DNA of 7,710 nt. Source: CAYJFG01 sp964369405 (GTDB lineage Bacteria; Bacillota; Clostridia; Oscillospirales; Acutalibacteraceae). Made by a program: the position numbers and the translations under genes. This document shows positions 1 to 7,035 of this stretch, piece by piece. The notes under the pieces were generated by a model. The model did no database searches. It saw nothing but the letters and a program-made list of their open reading frames with translations, and was not told the DNA's origin. Numbering within the stretch: position 1 is the first letter of the stretch; every line of letters starts with the position of its first letter. Location of the stretch: contig CAYJGB010000053.1 of the NCBI GenBank assembly GCA_964369405.1, positions 1-7,710 on the forward strand, read 5' to 3'.

Positions 1-228
1 TAGTTCAGTCATTAATTTATACGCTACATAAAAACCACATCTAAAACTTTCTTCTCCGTATTCTTTTGTAATCAAATCTTGATTATCTATGATTTGTAAA
101 ATTAGTTTTCTATGTGGTTTATCTAGCTCATCTATAAGTGTTTGATGTGCTGATGATACCAATTCTTCATATATTTTCGGTGGAGCGAATTTATCGTACT
201 TGTAAAATAAATCTTGTAGTTTACTCAT
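1..228 (-). CDS. Small hypothetical protein, DUF6809-like, 3' end outside window
   Basis: The reading frame opens with ATG at 228 and stays open for 76 codons to the window edge, so the C-terminus is missing. It begins MSKLQDLFYKYDKF and ends in the window with SFRCGFYVAYKLMTEL. A charged helical protein with a final G-F-x-x-A-x-x-L-M-x-E-L helix resembles the small (about 90-100 residue) DUF6809 proteins common in clostridial genomes and mobile elements. That name is from memory of the family pattern and is only moderately certain. The start is supported by an AAAGGAG ribosome binding site just upstream. An inverted repeat (229-237 with 254-262) and an extended -10 element precede it. No function is known to me. 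It is separated from the defence genes by a strong hairpin and so is probably a separate transcription unit. Confidence 0.65.
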   Translation of the reverse strand, partial: MSKLQDLFYKYDKFAPPKIYEELVSSAHQTLIDELDKPHRKLILQIIDNQDLITKEYGEESFRCGFYVAYKLMTEL

Positions 229-268
229 AGTGTTGCTCCTTTGTTTTTTGTTAAGCAACACTATATCA
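229..268 (-). promoter_or_regulatory. Extended -10 promoter overlapped by an inverted repeat, upstream of the DUF6809-like gene
   Basis: On the minus strand, TGATATAGT (268-260) fits an extended -10 element (TGn-TATAGT). No good -35 is visible. AGTGTTGCT (262-254) and AGCAACACT (237-229) form a perfect 9-bp inverted repeat. The upstream arm overlaps the -10 and the downstream arm lies between the AAAGGAG ribosome binding site and the ATG at 228. If transcription starts near 253, most of the first arm is not transcribed, so the repeat would be a DNA operator rather than an RNA hairpin. A longer transcript could fold it over the start region. Confidence 0.4.
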
Positions 269-466
269 CAGGTTGTGGAGAATAGCTATATGTAATTACT
301 ACTAAGAAATTATTTATCTGTTAAAGAACACTGCAATAAAAACATACTCGAAGCAGTTGTGGTAAATGCTAAGTGCATACTTTTTGCATATCAGTGGATA
401 TAATCGCATTTTAAAATTGAATATCCCTCTAAATTTCCACACAAAAACCTCAACATATAAAATTTA

Positions 467-485
467 TGTTATCAAAATGTTATCA
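467..485. repeat. Tandem TGTTATCA motif, copy 1 (11-bp spacing)
   Basis: TGTTATCAAAA (467-477) is followed directly by TGTTATCA (478-485), two copies of an 8-bp motif 11 bp apart, about one helical turn. The same arrangement recurs at 730-748. Paired direct repeats at helical spacing are typical of arm-type or accessory-protein sites of tyrosine recombinases, but no recombinase gene is in the window. The role is inference. Confidence 0.45.
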
Positions 486-532
486 CTTGCAATTTTAACA
501 TAAAATATAATGTATAAACTTTCATTAAAATG

Positions 533-573
533 CATAAAACACGCAAAATATCTGCTATTTTGCGTGTTTTATG
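533..573. terminator. 18-bp perfect hairpin, probable bidirectional terminator
   Basis: Bases 533-550 and 556-573 are perfectly complementary, giving an 18-bp stem with a 5-base loop (551-555, tctgc). The core ACGCAAAATA/TATTTTGCGT is flanked by AAAA on one side and TTTT on the other, the usual layout of an intrinsic terminator that works in both directions. It lies about 190 bases beyond the stop of the ATPase gene and would end the minus-strand defence transcript before the DUF6809-like gene. A structural role at an element end is the alternative. Confidence 0.7.
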
Positions 574-591
574 TATATTTATTGTATATTA

Positions 592-690
592 ATTGCATAC
601 CAAAGCCACTGGCTACTACTCCCACTCTCCGTTTATAGATGTAAAATGGGGTTGTTTAGGTATAAAACGTAGCGAAAATAGGGGAGCTTT
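592..690. other. GC-richer non-coding patch of unknown role
   Basis: By hand count, bases 601-660 are 45% G+C, against 25% at 421-480 and 18% at 481-540. The patch contains a short palindrome AGCCACTGGCT (604-614) followed by a C-rich stretch. I see no ribosome binding site or promoter that would make it a gene. It may be a remnant of other DNA, an attachment-site region or part of a small RNA. None of these is established. Confidence 0.35.
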
Positions 691-729
691 CTCTGTATTA
701 TCATCTCTATTAGGATTATTAAAGAAAAA

Positions 730-748
730 TGTTATCAATTTGTTATCG
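730..748. repeat. Tandem TGTTATC motif, copy 2 (11-bp spacing)
   Basis: TGTTATCAATT (730-740) is followed by TGTTATCG (741-748). The orientation and 11-bp period are the same as at 467-485, with the last base of the second motif changed. The two copies bracket the 18-bp hairpin and the GC-richer patch, and this one ends 17 bases before the stop of the ATPase pseudogene. Confidence 0.4.
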
Positions 749-764
749 GTAATAGGGGAATTTA

Positions 765-2367
765 TTAATAATTATGTATCTTAACATTAAATGTTCTTTG
801 TGCTAATGAATTATACATATCTTTAAATTGGTTTTTAAAATTATTTGCTAACTGAATATTATCCGATTTCCAAAAATCAAATAAATTTACACTATCGAAT
901 ATTTCAACGTGATCAACAAACCATTTTTTATATCGTTCCCTTTCTTTCTCGGATTTATAATCAGCCGAATTAATTCCATTCGCTTTAAAATATGTCCAAT
1001 TCATTCCAAAATATTCTAATTTATCCCATAATCCATGCTCTTCTGGTAAATTCATAATATAATTGTATATGAATTCCTCTGGACGTATATCTCCTGGTAA
1101 TCTAATAATATTATTAAGTTTTTTCTGACATTATTAGGAATAGTCTTTAAATCCTTATCAGTTACATCACCATCAAACACTATTATACAATTTCCAAAGT
1201 ATCCTATGTCACATATGTACAGACTAATTAATTCAGTACACCCAATAGTAACATCTAAAATATCTATATACTGAGAATAATCTTCTATTAAATGTTTTAA
1301 AAACCATCTATTTTCTGCATCTTCTGAATATAGTTTAACTTTATTTTTATTTTGTACAATTGATTGTATCAAAAGATCACCCTCCATCGTTGAATAATCG
1401 ATGTTTCTTTTGATATCAAGTTTTCGATTTCCATTCATAAAATAGTACAACTCAATATCATTCTGTTTACCATTAATATTATATGAAGTTTTTGTAGATA
1501 TATGCTTCAACAAATCAGAACTATGTGTAGTTATAACAATTTGGAACTTAAGTTTTTTTGCTGTTTGTATTAATAGATTTATTAATTTTTTTTTGAGCTG
1601 AGGGATGGAGTGTCGCATCTATTTCGTCTATCAGTAATAGTCCACCATTCCAGTTATCTGTTCTGATTTTAGAAAGTTTATGAAACGAAAGGAGAGCCAT
1701 GAGTAACTGTCCTAGGTTGTCCTGTCCTGCTGAATTAGTTAAGTAGTCATAATGCTTTGTATTTATTCCAATCCCATTTTTCTTATCTGTTTCGCCAATT
1801 GTCAATCCAGTGATATTTGTAATTTCATCGTATACGGATATTATATCTTGATACTGCGTAATAAACCATTCTTTATCTTCGTTTTTATCGAATTTAATAT
1901 TTGCAGACTTAATACTATTATCTGCGCTTTCTCCTATTGGGAACAGTAGTGATAATCCTATATATAGCACTGGTATCTCAAATTTTGCTTCTGTTATTTT
2001 GCCGTAATCTAAATCTTTACGAGGAATAATTCTAAATCTCTCATTACCGTTTTGCCAAGCTGTTCTAAATTTTCGATAATCTATCTCATTTCCTTCTTCA
2101 TCAGTTAATGTGATTTCAACTCTATTAGATTGAGATTTATCAAACATATTACTACCTTTAAATATTTCACCAAATTCAGCTCTAAATTGTTTCCCGTTGT
2201 ATGTAGTCCCTTGATTCTTTTTTATTTCTGATCTATTTGCTAGTAACCCTAAAATGGTAGACTTACCTGTAGAGTTTCTGCCTGCTAAAATTGTAATATA
2301 TTTTCCTAGTATAATAGTTTGATTTTGAAAAAAGTCTGAAATCATTTAATTTAAAATCTCTAAACAT
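765..2367 (-). pseudogene. OLD-like AAA ATPase with TOPRIM nuclease domain, broken by three frameshifts
   Basis: Joining three shifted frames gives one protein of about 533 residues starting at ATG 2367 (MFRDFKLNDFRLF), after GGAAGG. The expected order is present: Walker A GRNSTGKST (about residues 29-37), an ABC-like NSAGQDNLGQLL segment, Walker B LLLIDEID (about 243-250), VITTHS (about 277-282), then TOPRIM-like acidic motifs SEDAENRWFLK (about 347-357) and IIVFDGDV (about 394-401), and a C-terminal helical region. This is the OLD architecture of ATP-driven nucleases, known from phage-defence proteins. The breaks lie in runs of one base: 2328-2333 (six A on plus; five would restore frame), 1586-1594 (nine T; eight would restore) and 1119-1124 (six T; seven would restore). 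No single frame encodes both ATPase and nuclease. It follows the ParB-like gene by 84 bases. Decay, sequencing error and slippage are the possible explanations, in that order of my preference. Confidence 0.85.
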
Positions 2368-2451
2368 ATGCCTTCCACATTATTACGTTTATTTATTATT
2401 TAAAACAATAGGTTAATATATATTTTGTGCGAATAGAACTTAAGTGCATCC

Positions 2452-4017
2452 TTATTTACTTAAAAAATAATTAATAAGAGATAACAGCCCAGACTTTGGT
2501 AATTCAATTAACTTTTCAGGAGATATTTGAAATTTTTCAGGCCTATGAACAACCCAATTTAATGGCTCGATTGTGTTATCATAATTATCGAATAATCTTA
2601 TAAAATAAGACCTATATTCACTATCTGTAATGTAATTTGAAAGACATTTTTTATAGCTATCAATTATTTTACTTAATTTATCGTATTGTCCAACTTGATC
2701 CCAAATCAACTTGCTTCCTCCCTGAATAAGCGTCTTTTTAGAGTAATACTTTATCGACTGTTCTATAATAGCTCTCGTAAGGAACGCTGATGCAATTGGG
2801 TATTTATTTACCATTTTTTTATCTGAAAACATTTTTAATTCATTGCATATTGCAAAAACACCATGTGCATCACTATCATTTGAACTTAAATGTCCAAATT
2901 TAAGACCTTGAAAAAAATATGGTAGGTTTGAATTTCCGCCTGTTCCTTCAATATAGGGGATTTCCTCTTGTCTGCTATTAAGTTGATTTGGTAATGTAAT
3001 ATTATTATTTATCTTATCGTCAACCAAGTCTTGATGTCTTTGATTTGTAGTTGCTTTTATATTTTCTGATTCACTTTCATTTTTGTTACTCTGCTTTGAT
3101 AAATTGGAAGAATCATTTAATGTTTTTTTCAGATCTCCACCGTAATTATATTCTTGAAAATCAAATTTAATAGGTGTAGATTTCTCATCATTTAGATATG
3201 TAGACCTTCGTTCTTGAGAGTGAGATTGTGTTTTATATTCTTTTATCCAAGGTAACAAGTTTTTTTCTATATCGTTAGCAGTATTGAATATACGTGTAAC
3301 TGCGAGCCCCTTATCTCTACCAGTCTGTTTGATAAATTCACAGGCATCTATTACTAATTTAATTCGCTCTAACGTAAATGTATCCTCATTATCGGTATTT
3401 AATCCAATCTCTTTTTTTATATCCCTAGTGTTGAAAATTCTTTGAATTGTCGTATGTGGTAATATCGAATTTATATCCAATTCAGAAAAATATTTTCTTA
3501 CATATATATCAATCAAATGCGACATCGGTTTTATTCCATTTTTACGAGCATTAAAAATATCTTTTTCTTTAGGACCCCATTGTTTTAGTCCTCGCCCTTT
3601 ATCTTCTCCTGAATGTAATCTCTCCATTATATGATGTGCTTCTTCTTCATCGGTTACGTAGCAACTAATACTCCCCAGAATTTCTTTACCTTGAGCTATT
3701 TTTTTAGCTTTATCACGCAAAACTTGATCTAAAAAAGTATATTCTTCATAATTTTTCAGTAACTTTAGTGCGGCAATTCTTCTATTACCATCATAGGCTA
3801 TATATTTTTTTAATTTCTCAGAATAAACTACCACTACTTGTTGATTTCCTAATAACCCATTTTTTTGTATATCTTCTGCCAAATTCAACATGTTTTGATA
3901 ACCAACAGTATTAAATAGCCTTTTAAGCGTATCACTTTGATTATTACCTATCTCATGGCGGGGATTTTCATTATGATTTAATATTTCACTAAGTTGTATG
4001 GTTTTAATTTGTCCCAC
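2452..4017 (-). CDS. ParB/Spo0J-like N-terminal domain protein with C-terminal HEPN-like helical domain
   Basis: This is a 521-residue protein. The N-terminus shows the ParB-type fold signature: NPRHE (18-22), LAEDIQKNGLLGNQQ (46-60) and YIAYDGNRRIAALKLL (72-87). DGNRR occupies the position of the nucleotide-contacting GERR box of ParB. Residues about 100-260 are helical, 265-360 are a polar Asn/Ser/Glu-rich linker, and 364-521 form a second folded region with RAIIEQSIKYY (415-425) and LNWVVHRP (486-493), which resembles HEPN/DUF4145-type domains (inference). Chromosome-segregation ParB is shorter and paired with ParA. No ParA is here, so a defence or modification role is likelier. GTG is chosen as the start because AAAGGAGG (4033-4026) sits 8 bases upstream and overlaps the stop of the methyltransferase gene, implying translational coupling. 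The exact activity (CTPase, nuclease or RNase) is unknown. Confidence 0.85.
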   Translation of the reverse strand: MGQIKTIQLSEILNHNENPRHEIGNNQSDTLKRLFNTVGYQNMLNLAEDIQKNGLLGNQQVVVVYSEKLKKYIAYDGNRRIAALKLLKNYEEYTFLDQVLRDKAKKIAQGKEILGSISCYVTDEEEAHHIMERLHSGEDKGRGLKQWGPKEKDIFNARKNGIKPMSHLIDIYVRKYFSELDINSILPHTTIQRIFNTRDIKKEIGLNTDNEDTFTLERIKLVIDACEFIKQTGRDKGLAVTRIFNTANDIEKNLLPWIKEYKTQSHSQERRSTYLNDEKSTPIKFDFQEYNYGGDLKKTLNDSSNLSKQSNKNESESENIKATTNQRHQDLVDDKINNNITLPNQLNSRQEEIPYIEGTGGNSNLPYFFQGLKFGHLSSNDSDAHGVFAICNELKMFSDKKMVNKYPIASAFLTRAIIEQSIKYYSKKTLIQGGSKLIWDQVGQYDKLSKIIDSYKKCLSNYITDSEYRSYFIRLFDNYDNTIEPLNWVVHRPEKFQISPEKLIELPKSGLLSLINYFLSK

Positions 4018-4031
4018 TACTTTTTCCTCCT

Positions 4032-4892
4032 TTATACATTAATTATTTGTAAATATTCACTCTCTTTATCTAATCTTAATAACTTTTTAGAAAAAAACAT
4101 CACTTCACTTCCAAAACATTTATTTTGCAATGTGTACTGCAACTGAAATTCTACACTTTCAACCTTTTTATACATAGATTTAATTTCATTCATATTATCA
4201 TAAGTCACAATCCATTTTCTGCTTTTAAGTTTATGCACTATTTCATTGGCCAAATTAACATGATCCCCATGAGAATAAAAATTTTTATACAAACCTGGTC
4301 CTTTACTATAATACGGTGGATCAAAAAACACAAATGCCTTTCTTCTGTTCAAAATAACATCTTCAATAAAATCTAAAGCCTCAAAATTATATAATTCAAT
4401 AAAATTTCTATGTTCAGAAATTTTATATATTTTTTCAACGAGTCTTGGTTTATTAAATCTACAATCAATCAAATAATTTCCTTTTTGTTCATATCCACCA
4501 ATAGGACCTGCTTTATCTATAATTCCAGATCTATTTGTACGATTCAAGAAAAACGTAGAAAAACCAATTTCCAACTCAGTATGCTTTTCTAAATTAGATC
4601 TAATTGATTTTTGTTTGTGCCATTCTTCAATTGTCACATCTACATCTAAAATCATTTGTATAAAAGCATCAGTTTGCTGCAAAATACTTTTCCAAAAACA
4701 AAAAATACTATAATCATAATCGTTTATAATTATTTTTTTCACATCACCATCAAATAATAATTTTAATGCAATTGCAGCTCCGCCACAAAATGGTTCAACA
4801 TATGTATTACATTTATTTTCTTTCACAAGTTCAGATACATAGTTATATAGTTTATATTTACCCCCTGGATAACGCAGTGGAGATGGATTCAT
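4032..4892 (-). CDS. D12-class N6-adenine DNA methyltransferase
   Basis: This 286-residue protein transfers methyl from S-adenosylmethionine to adenine N6 in DNA. Motif X is RYPGGKYK (7-14), the SAM-binding motif I is VEPFCGGAA (32-40) and the catalytic motif IV is DPPY (191-194). YDN (231-233) follows. This order and length fit the D12 (MethyltransfD12, Dam-like) class. The segment LNRTNRSGII (116-125) differs from the NRYGxNGLxRxN pattern of the GATC enzymes Dam and DpnM, so the target is probably not GATC and cannot be read from the sequence. AGAGGT stands about 6 bases before the ATG. The gene starts 54 bases after the HpaII-like endonuclease and ends 14 bases before the ParB-like gene, with which it appears translationally coupled. 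No cognate restriction enzyme of a usual type adjoins it, so the ParB-like protein and ATPase are the candidate partners. Confidence 0.92.
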   Translation of the reverse strand: MNPSPLRYPGGKYKLYNYVSELVKENKCNTYVEPFCGGAAIALKLLFDGDVKKIIINDYDYSIFCFWKSILQQTDAFIQMILDVDVTIEEWHKQKSIRSNLEKHTELEIGFSTFFLNRTNRSGIIDKAGPIGGYEQKGNYLIDCRFNKPRLVEKIYKISEHRNFIELYNFEALDFIEDVILNRRKAFVFFDPPYYSKGPGLYKNFYSHGDHVNLANEIVHKLKSRKWIVTYDNMNEIKSMYKKVESVEFQLQYTLQNKCFGSEVMFFSKKLLRLDKESEYLQIINV

Positions 4893-4946
4893 ATATTACC
4901 TCTTTTCTATACTATTTAAAAGTACAATTAATTATTTTCAGCTGTG

Positions 4947-6029
4947 CTACCTAAATCTAACCTGTAAATTAAGTTTCATATAAACCTTACCATCTTCTTT
5001 ATACAAACATGCAAATCCATGTCTGCCTGTTGAACCACGCTCATACTTAGTTTGATTTAGTAAATAGCTCTCAAAGAACGCACGATTATAAATATGGTAT
5101 GCTAACACATCACCTTTAGCTGTAACAATTATGTAGCCACCATTAGTTTCATCTATTCCGTCCCACTTTTTAGCTGGTGTCATACCGAGTGCTGCTGAGC
5201 ATAATAATTTTTTATACTTATATTCGTAAAACCCTTCGGTAGGATAGTTCATTGGATTATCATTTTCCATTTGTTCAACTACTTCTTTACAGGTTGAAAT
5301 TCCATCACGATAATGATAGATAAGAGAATGAGCAACTAATTCAGTCAATCTACTATCAATCAACATCATATTTCTCGCAAATGAATCACTATTTACTTTT
5401 ACAAAGTCAACTGATTTTGCTTCCGTAAATATTCTCTTCATTCTATCTTTTATTTTAGTTTTAGTTTCAATAGCATTTATGCTATCTATCTGTTCGTCAG
5501 TTACTCCTGTAACTTCATATATAAAATTTGTTGCTCCAGTAGCATTAATCAAGGTAGGAGCATTTCCCACTTCTGATTTGATACTAAATCCGCAAACTGG
5601 ATCAAAGCCAGTTTGGATATCATGTATCTGCATTGTAATATCAGTTTTATCGGTTGATGGAGCTGCCAATTTTTTACAGCATATTTTATCCATGAAATAC
5701 TCAGTTTGTTCAATCGGAAATGCTCTATTAGCACCAGCTACAATTTGATAGTATAGATAATCAGCTTGATCTTCAAATATCTTCTTATCAAACTCTTTTA
5801 CAAAGTCATTGTTTAGAAATATTTGAACTTTAGCAACATCTCTGTTAACCACATACTCATATTTATTGTTTTTTATTTCCTCACGCATTATTTTCAAGAT
5901 TGGAAAATATATATTTTCTAATTTTTCTACATTTTCATCAGCGGCGTGTATTCTACCTTGCGATAGCAAACGGAGCAATACATATATTTCGCTCCACTCG
6001 CCCTTGTTTCCAGTTATTTTTGTTATCAT
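4947..6029 (-). CDS. HpaII-family type II restriction endonuclease (predicted CCGG)
   Basis: This 360-residue protein begins GNKGEWSEIYVLLRLLSQGR after a short lead and ends NLQVRF, both hallmarks of the HpaII endonuclease family (R.HpaII is about 358 residues). The enzyme would cut unmethylated CCGG. A plausible PD-(D/E)xK-type core is TDKTDITMQIHD (126-137) with GFSIKSEVG (147-155), where K151 would be the lysine; this assignment is inferred. RAFFESYLLNQTKYERGS (316-333) also fits the family. The start is fixed by a very good ribosome binding site, AAAGGAGGTG (6046-6037), 9 bases upstream and inside the methyltransferase gene. The first 77 bases overlap the methyltransferase in another frame, so expression should follow it. 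The protein is full length with no breaks, so it is probably active. Specificity is supported by the matching methyltransferase next door. Confidence 0.93.
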   Translation of the reverse strand: MITKITGNKGEWSEIYVLLRLLSQGRIHAADENVEKLENIYFPILKIMREEIKNNKYEYVVNRDVAKVQIFLNNDFVKEFDKKIFEDQADYLYYQIVAGANRAFPIEQTEYFMDKICCKKLAAPSTDKTDITMQIHDIQTGFDPVCGFSIKSEVGNAPTLINATGATNFIYEVTGVTDEQIDSINAIETKTKIKDRMKRIFTEAKSVDFVKVNSDSFARNMMLIDSRLTELVAHSLIYHYRDGISTCKEVVEQMENDNPMNYPTEGFYEYKYKKLLCSAALGMTPAKKWDGIDETNGGYIIVTAKGDVLAYHIYNRAFFESYLLNQTKYERGSTGRHGFACLYKEDGKVYMKLNLQVRFR

Positions 6030-7035
6030 GGTTGAGCACCTCCTTTATTTCTTTAGCAATCGCTTCTATTACAGGGACTGTCACAGTATTTCCAAACTGC
6101 TTGTACAAGTGAACATCTGCAATGGGTAATTTATAGTCATCTGGAAACCCTTGGAGTCTTGCCCATTCCCTTGGTGTCATTTTCCTGATACCTTCACGAT
6201 TTACTTCGCCTTTTATATGAGTAACTGGAGTAAAATCAGTTAATCTATCATCTATAATCAAATTACGTTCTCTACCCATACCACCACAAACAATTGCTCC
6301 AGCCGTACTATCTAAAGAACGAATTTTGTAGCCAAATCCATTGCCTTTCGCTTCATGACGAGCCTTGTGTCTACGTAATGTATCCATATAAGTTGTGCTT
6401 AAATAATATTTCACAGAAACAGGGTCTTTTTCCATAATATCTATGATAGTTTTACTTGAATCAGTTGGCTTAGGGAATTTGAAGTTAGAGCTATCTATAT
6501 CATTTCTAAATGCAACAATATAAATTCTCTCTCTGTTTTGAGGAACTCCAAAGTCTTTGCTATTCAAAACTTTATCGTCGTTTGTGTGAACTGTGTACCC
6601 CAAATTTTGAAAAGTTTTTTTTATTATTTGGAAAGTCCTACCCTTATCATGGATAACAAGCCCTTTTACATTTTCTGCAAAAATAACTTTAGGCTTATGT
6701 TTTTCGCAGATTCTTGCAACATCTAAGAACAAAGTGCCACGACAAAGACCTTTGTAATCATCTTCGAAACCTTGTCTTTTTCCAGCCATACTGAATGCTT
6801 GGCAAGGAAACCCCGCTAAACATATATCAAACGAAGGCACATCGTTTTCATCAACTTCTGTAATATCTCCTGTTATATTAAAATCATCTTTAAAATTTGC
6901 ACGATAAGTTTTCTGTGCATAAACATCCCATTCACTCACAAATACAGTGTCAATATTATCGTTAAATGCTCTTTCAAAGCCTAACCTTATTCCACCTATA
7001 CCTGCAAACAAATCTATACTTCTATAGTTTCTCAT
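5953..7035 (-). CDS. C5-cytosine DNA methyltransferase, M.HpaII-like (CCGG)
   Basis: This 360-residue enzyme methylates cytosine C5 and protects DNA from the neighbouring endonuclease. The motifs are complete and in order: I DLFAGIGG (8-15), IV GFPCQAFSMAG (75-85) with catalytic Cys78, VI ENVKGL (121-126), VIII QNRERIYIV (166-174), target-recognition region about 205-285, IX RKMTPREWARLQGFPDDY (284-301), and X QFGNTVTVPV (313-322). From memory, segments such as RHEAKGNGFGY, GGMGRERNLIID and IKGEVNREGIRKM nearly match M.HpaII, which methylates the inner C of CCGG. The last roughly 25 residues, after KEIKEVLN, go beyond the usual end of the family and are encoded in the overlap with the endonuclease. 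The ATG at 7035 is the only start available downstream of an in-frame TAG. Its ribosome binding site is weak, and a 13-codon leader frame ends on it (ATGA). Confidence 0.95.
   Translation of the reverse strand: MRNYRSIDLFAGIGGIRLGFERAFNDNIDTVFVSEWDVYAQKTYRANFKDDFNITGDITEVDENDVPSFDICLAGFPCQAFSMAGKRQGFEDDYKGLCRGTLFLDVARICEKHKPKVIFAENVKGLVIHDKGRTFQIIKKTFQNLGYTVHTNDDKVLNSKDFGVPQNRERIYIVAFRNDIDSSNFKFPKPTDSSKTIIDIMEKDPVSVKYYLSTTYMDTLRRHKARHEAKGNGFGYKIRSLDSTAGAIVCGGMGRERNLIIDDRLTDFTPVTHIKGEVNREGIRKMTPREWARLQGFPDDYKLPIADVHLYKQFGNTVTVPVIEAIAKEIKEVLNHDNKNNWKQGRVERNICIAPFAIAR
6037..6046 (-). promoter_or_regulatory. Strong ribosome binding site of the HpaII-like endonuclease, inside the methyltransferase gene
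   Basis: AAAGGAGGTG, read on the minus strand from 6046 to 6037, is an almost ideal Shine-Dalgarno sequence, 9 bases before the ATG at 6029. It decides the endonuclease start despite the 77-base overlap with the methyltransferase frame. Its strength contrasts with the weak site before the methyltransferase. Confidence 0.8.

Larger units (their letters stand above)
229..764. other. Intergenic region without a supported gene
   Basis: I find no convincing coding sequence here on either strand. The only longer frame (593-784, plus strand, TTG start) lacks a ribosome binding site and overlaps the end of the ATPase gene, so I do not call it. The region holds the promoter/operator at 229-268, tandem TGTTATCA motifs at 467-485 and 730-748, a strong hairpin at 533-573 and a GC-richer patch at about 592-690. 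TATAAT occurs at 399-404 on the plus strand but has no matching -35. The layout would suit a junction between mobile-element modules. Confidence 0.6.

Noticed and set aside
593..784. Plus-strand frame of 63 codons starting TTG, in the GC-richer patch
   Set aside because: There is no ribosome binding site or promoter, the start is a rare TTG, it overlaps the end of the ATPase gene on the other strand, and I recognise no family.
1052..1618. A separate 188-residue protein from the middle of the ATPase region
   Set aside because: It begins with MRHSIPQ only because the frame is shifted. From residue 12 on it continues the ATPase and TOPRIM domain, so it is a fragment of the broken gene. The same holds for the pieces at 765-1055 and 1548-2345.
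1752..1949. Plus-strand frame inside the ATPase gene, with others of the same kind at 4125-4376, 4410-4592, 5479-5748, 5866-6129, 6538-6726 and 6966-7250
   Set aside because: All lie opposite well-supported genes, have hydrophobic or low-complexity translations typical of antisense AT-rich DNA, and lack ribosome binding sites.
2452..4017. Plasmid or chromosome partition ParB
   Set aside because: There is no ParA gene nearby, the protein is much longer with an unrelated C-terminal domain, and it sits between a methyltransferase and a nuclease-type ATPase.
5549..5734. Minus-strand frame of 61 codons inside the endonuclease gene
   Set aside because: It is an alternative frame fully inside the intact HpaII-family gene, without family resemblance.
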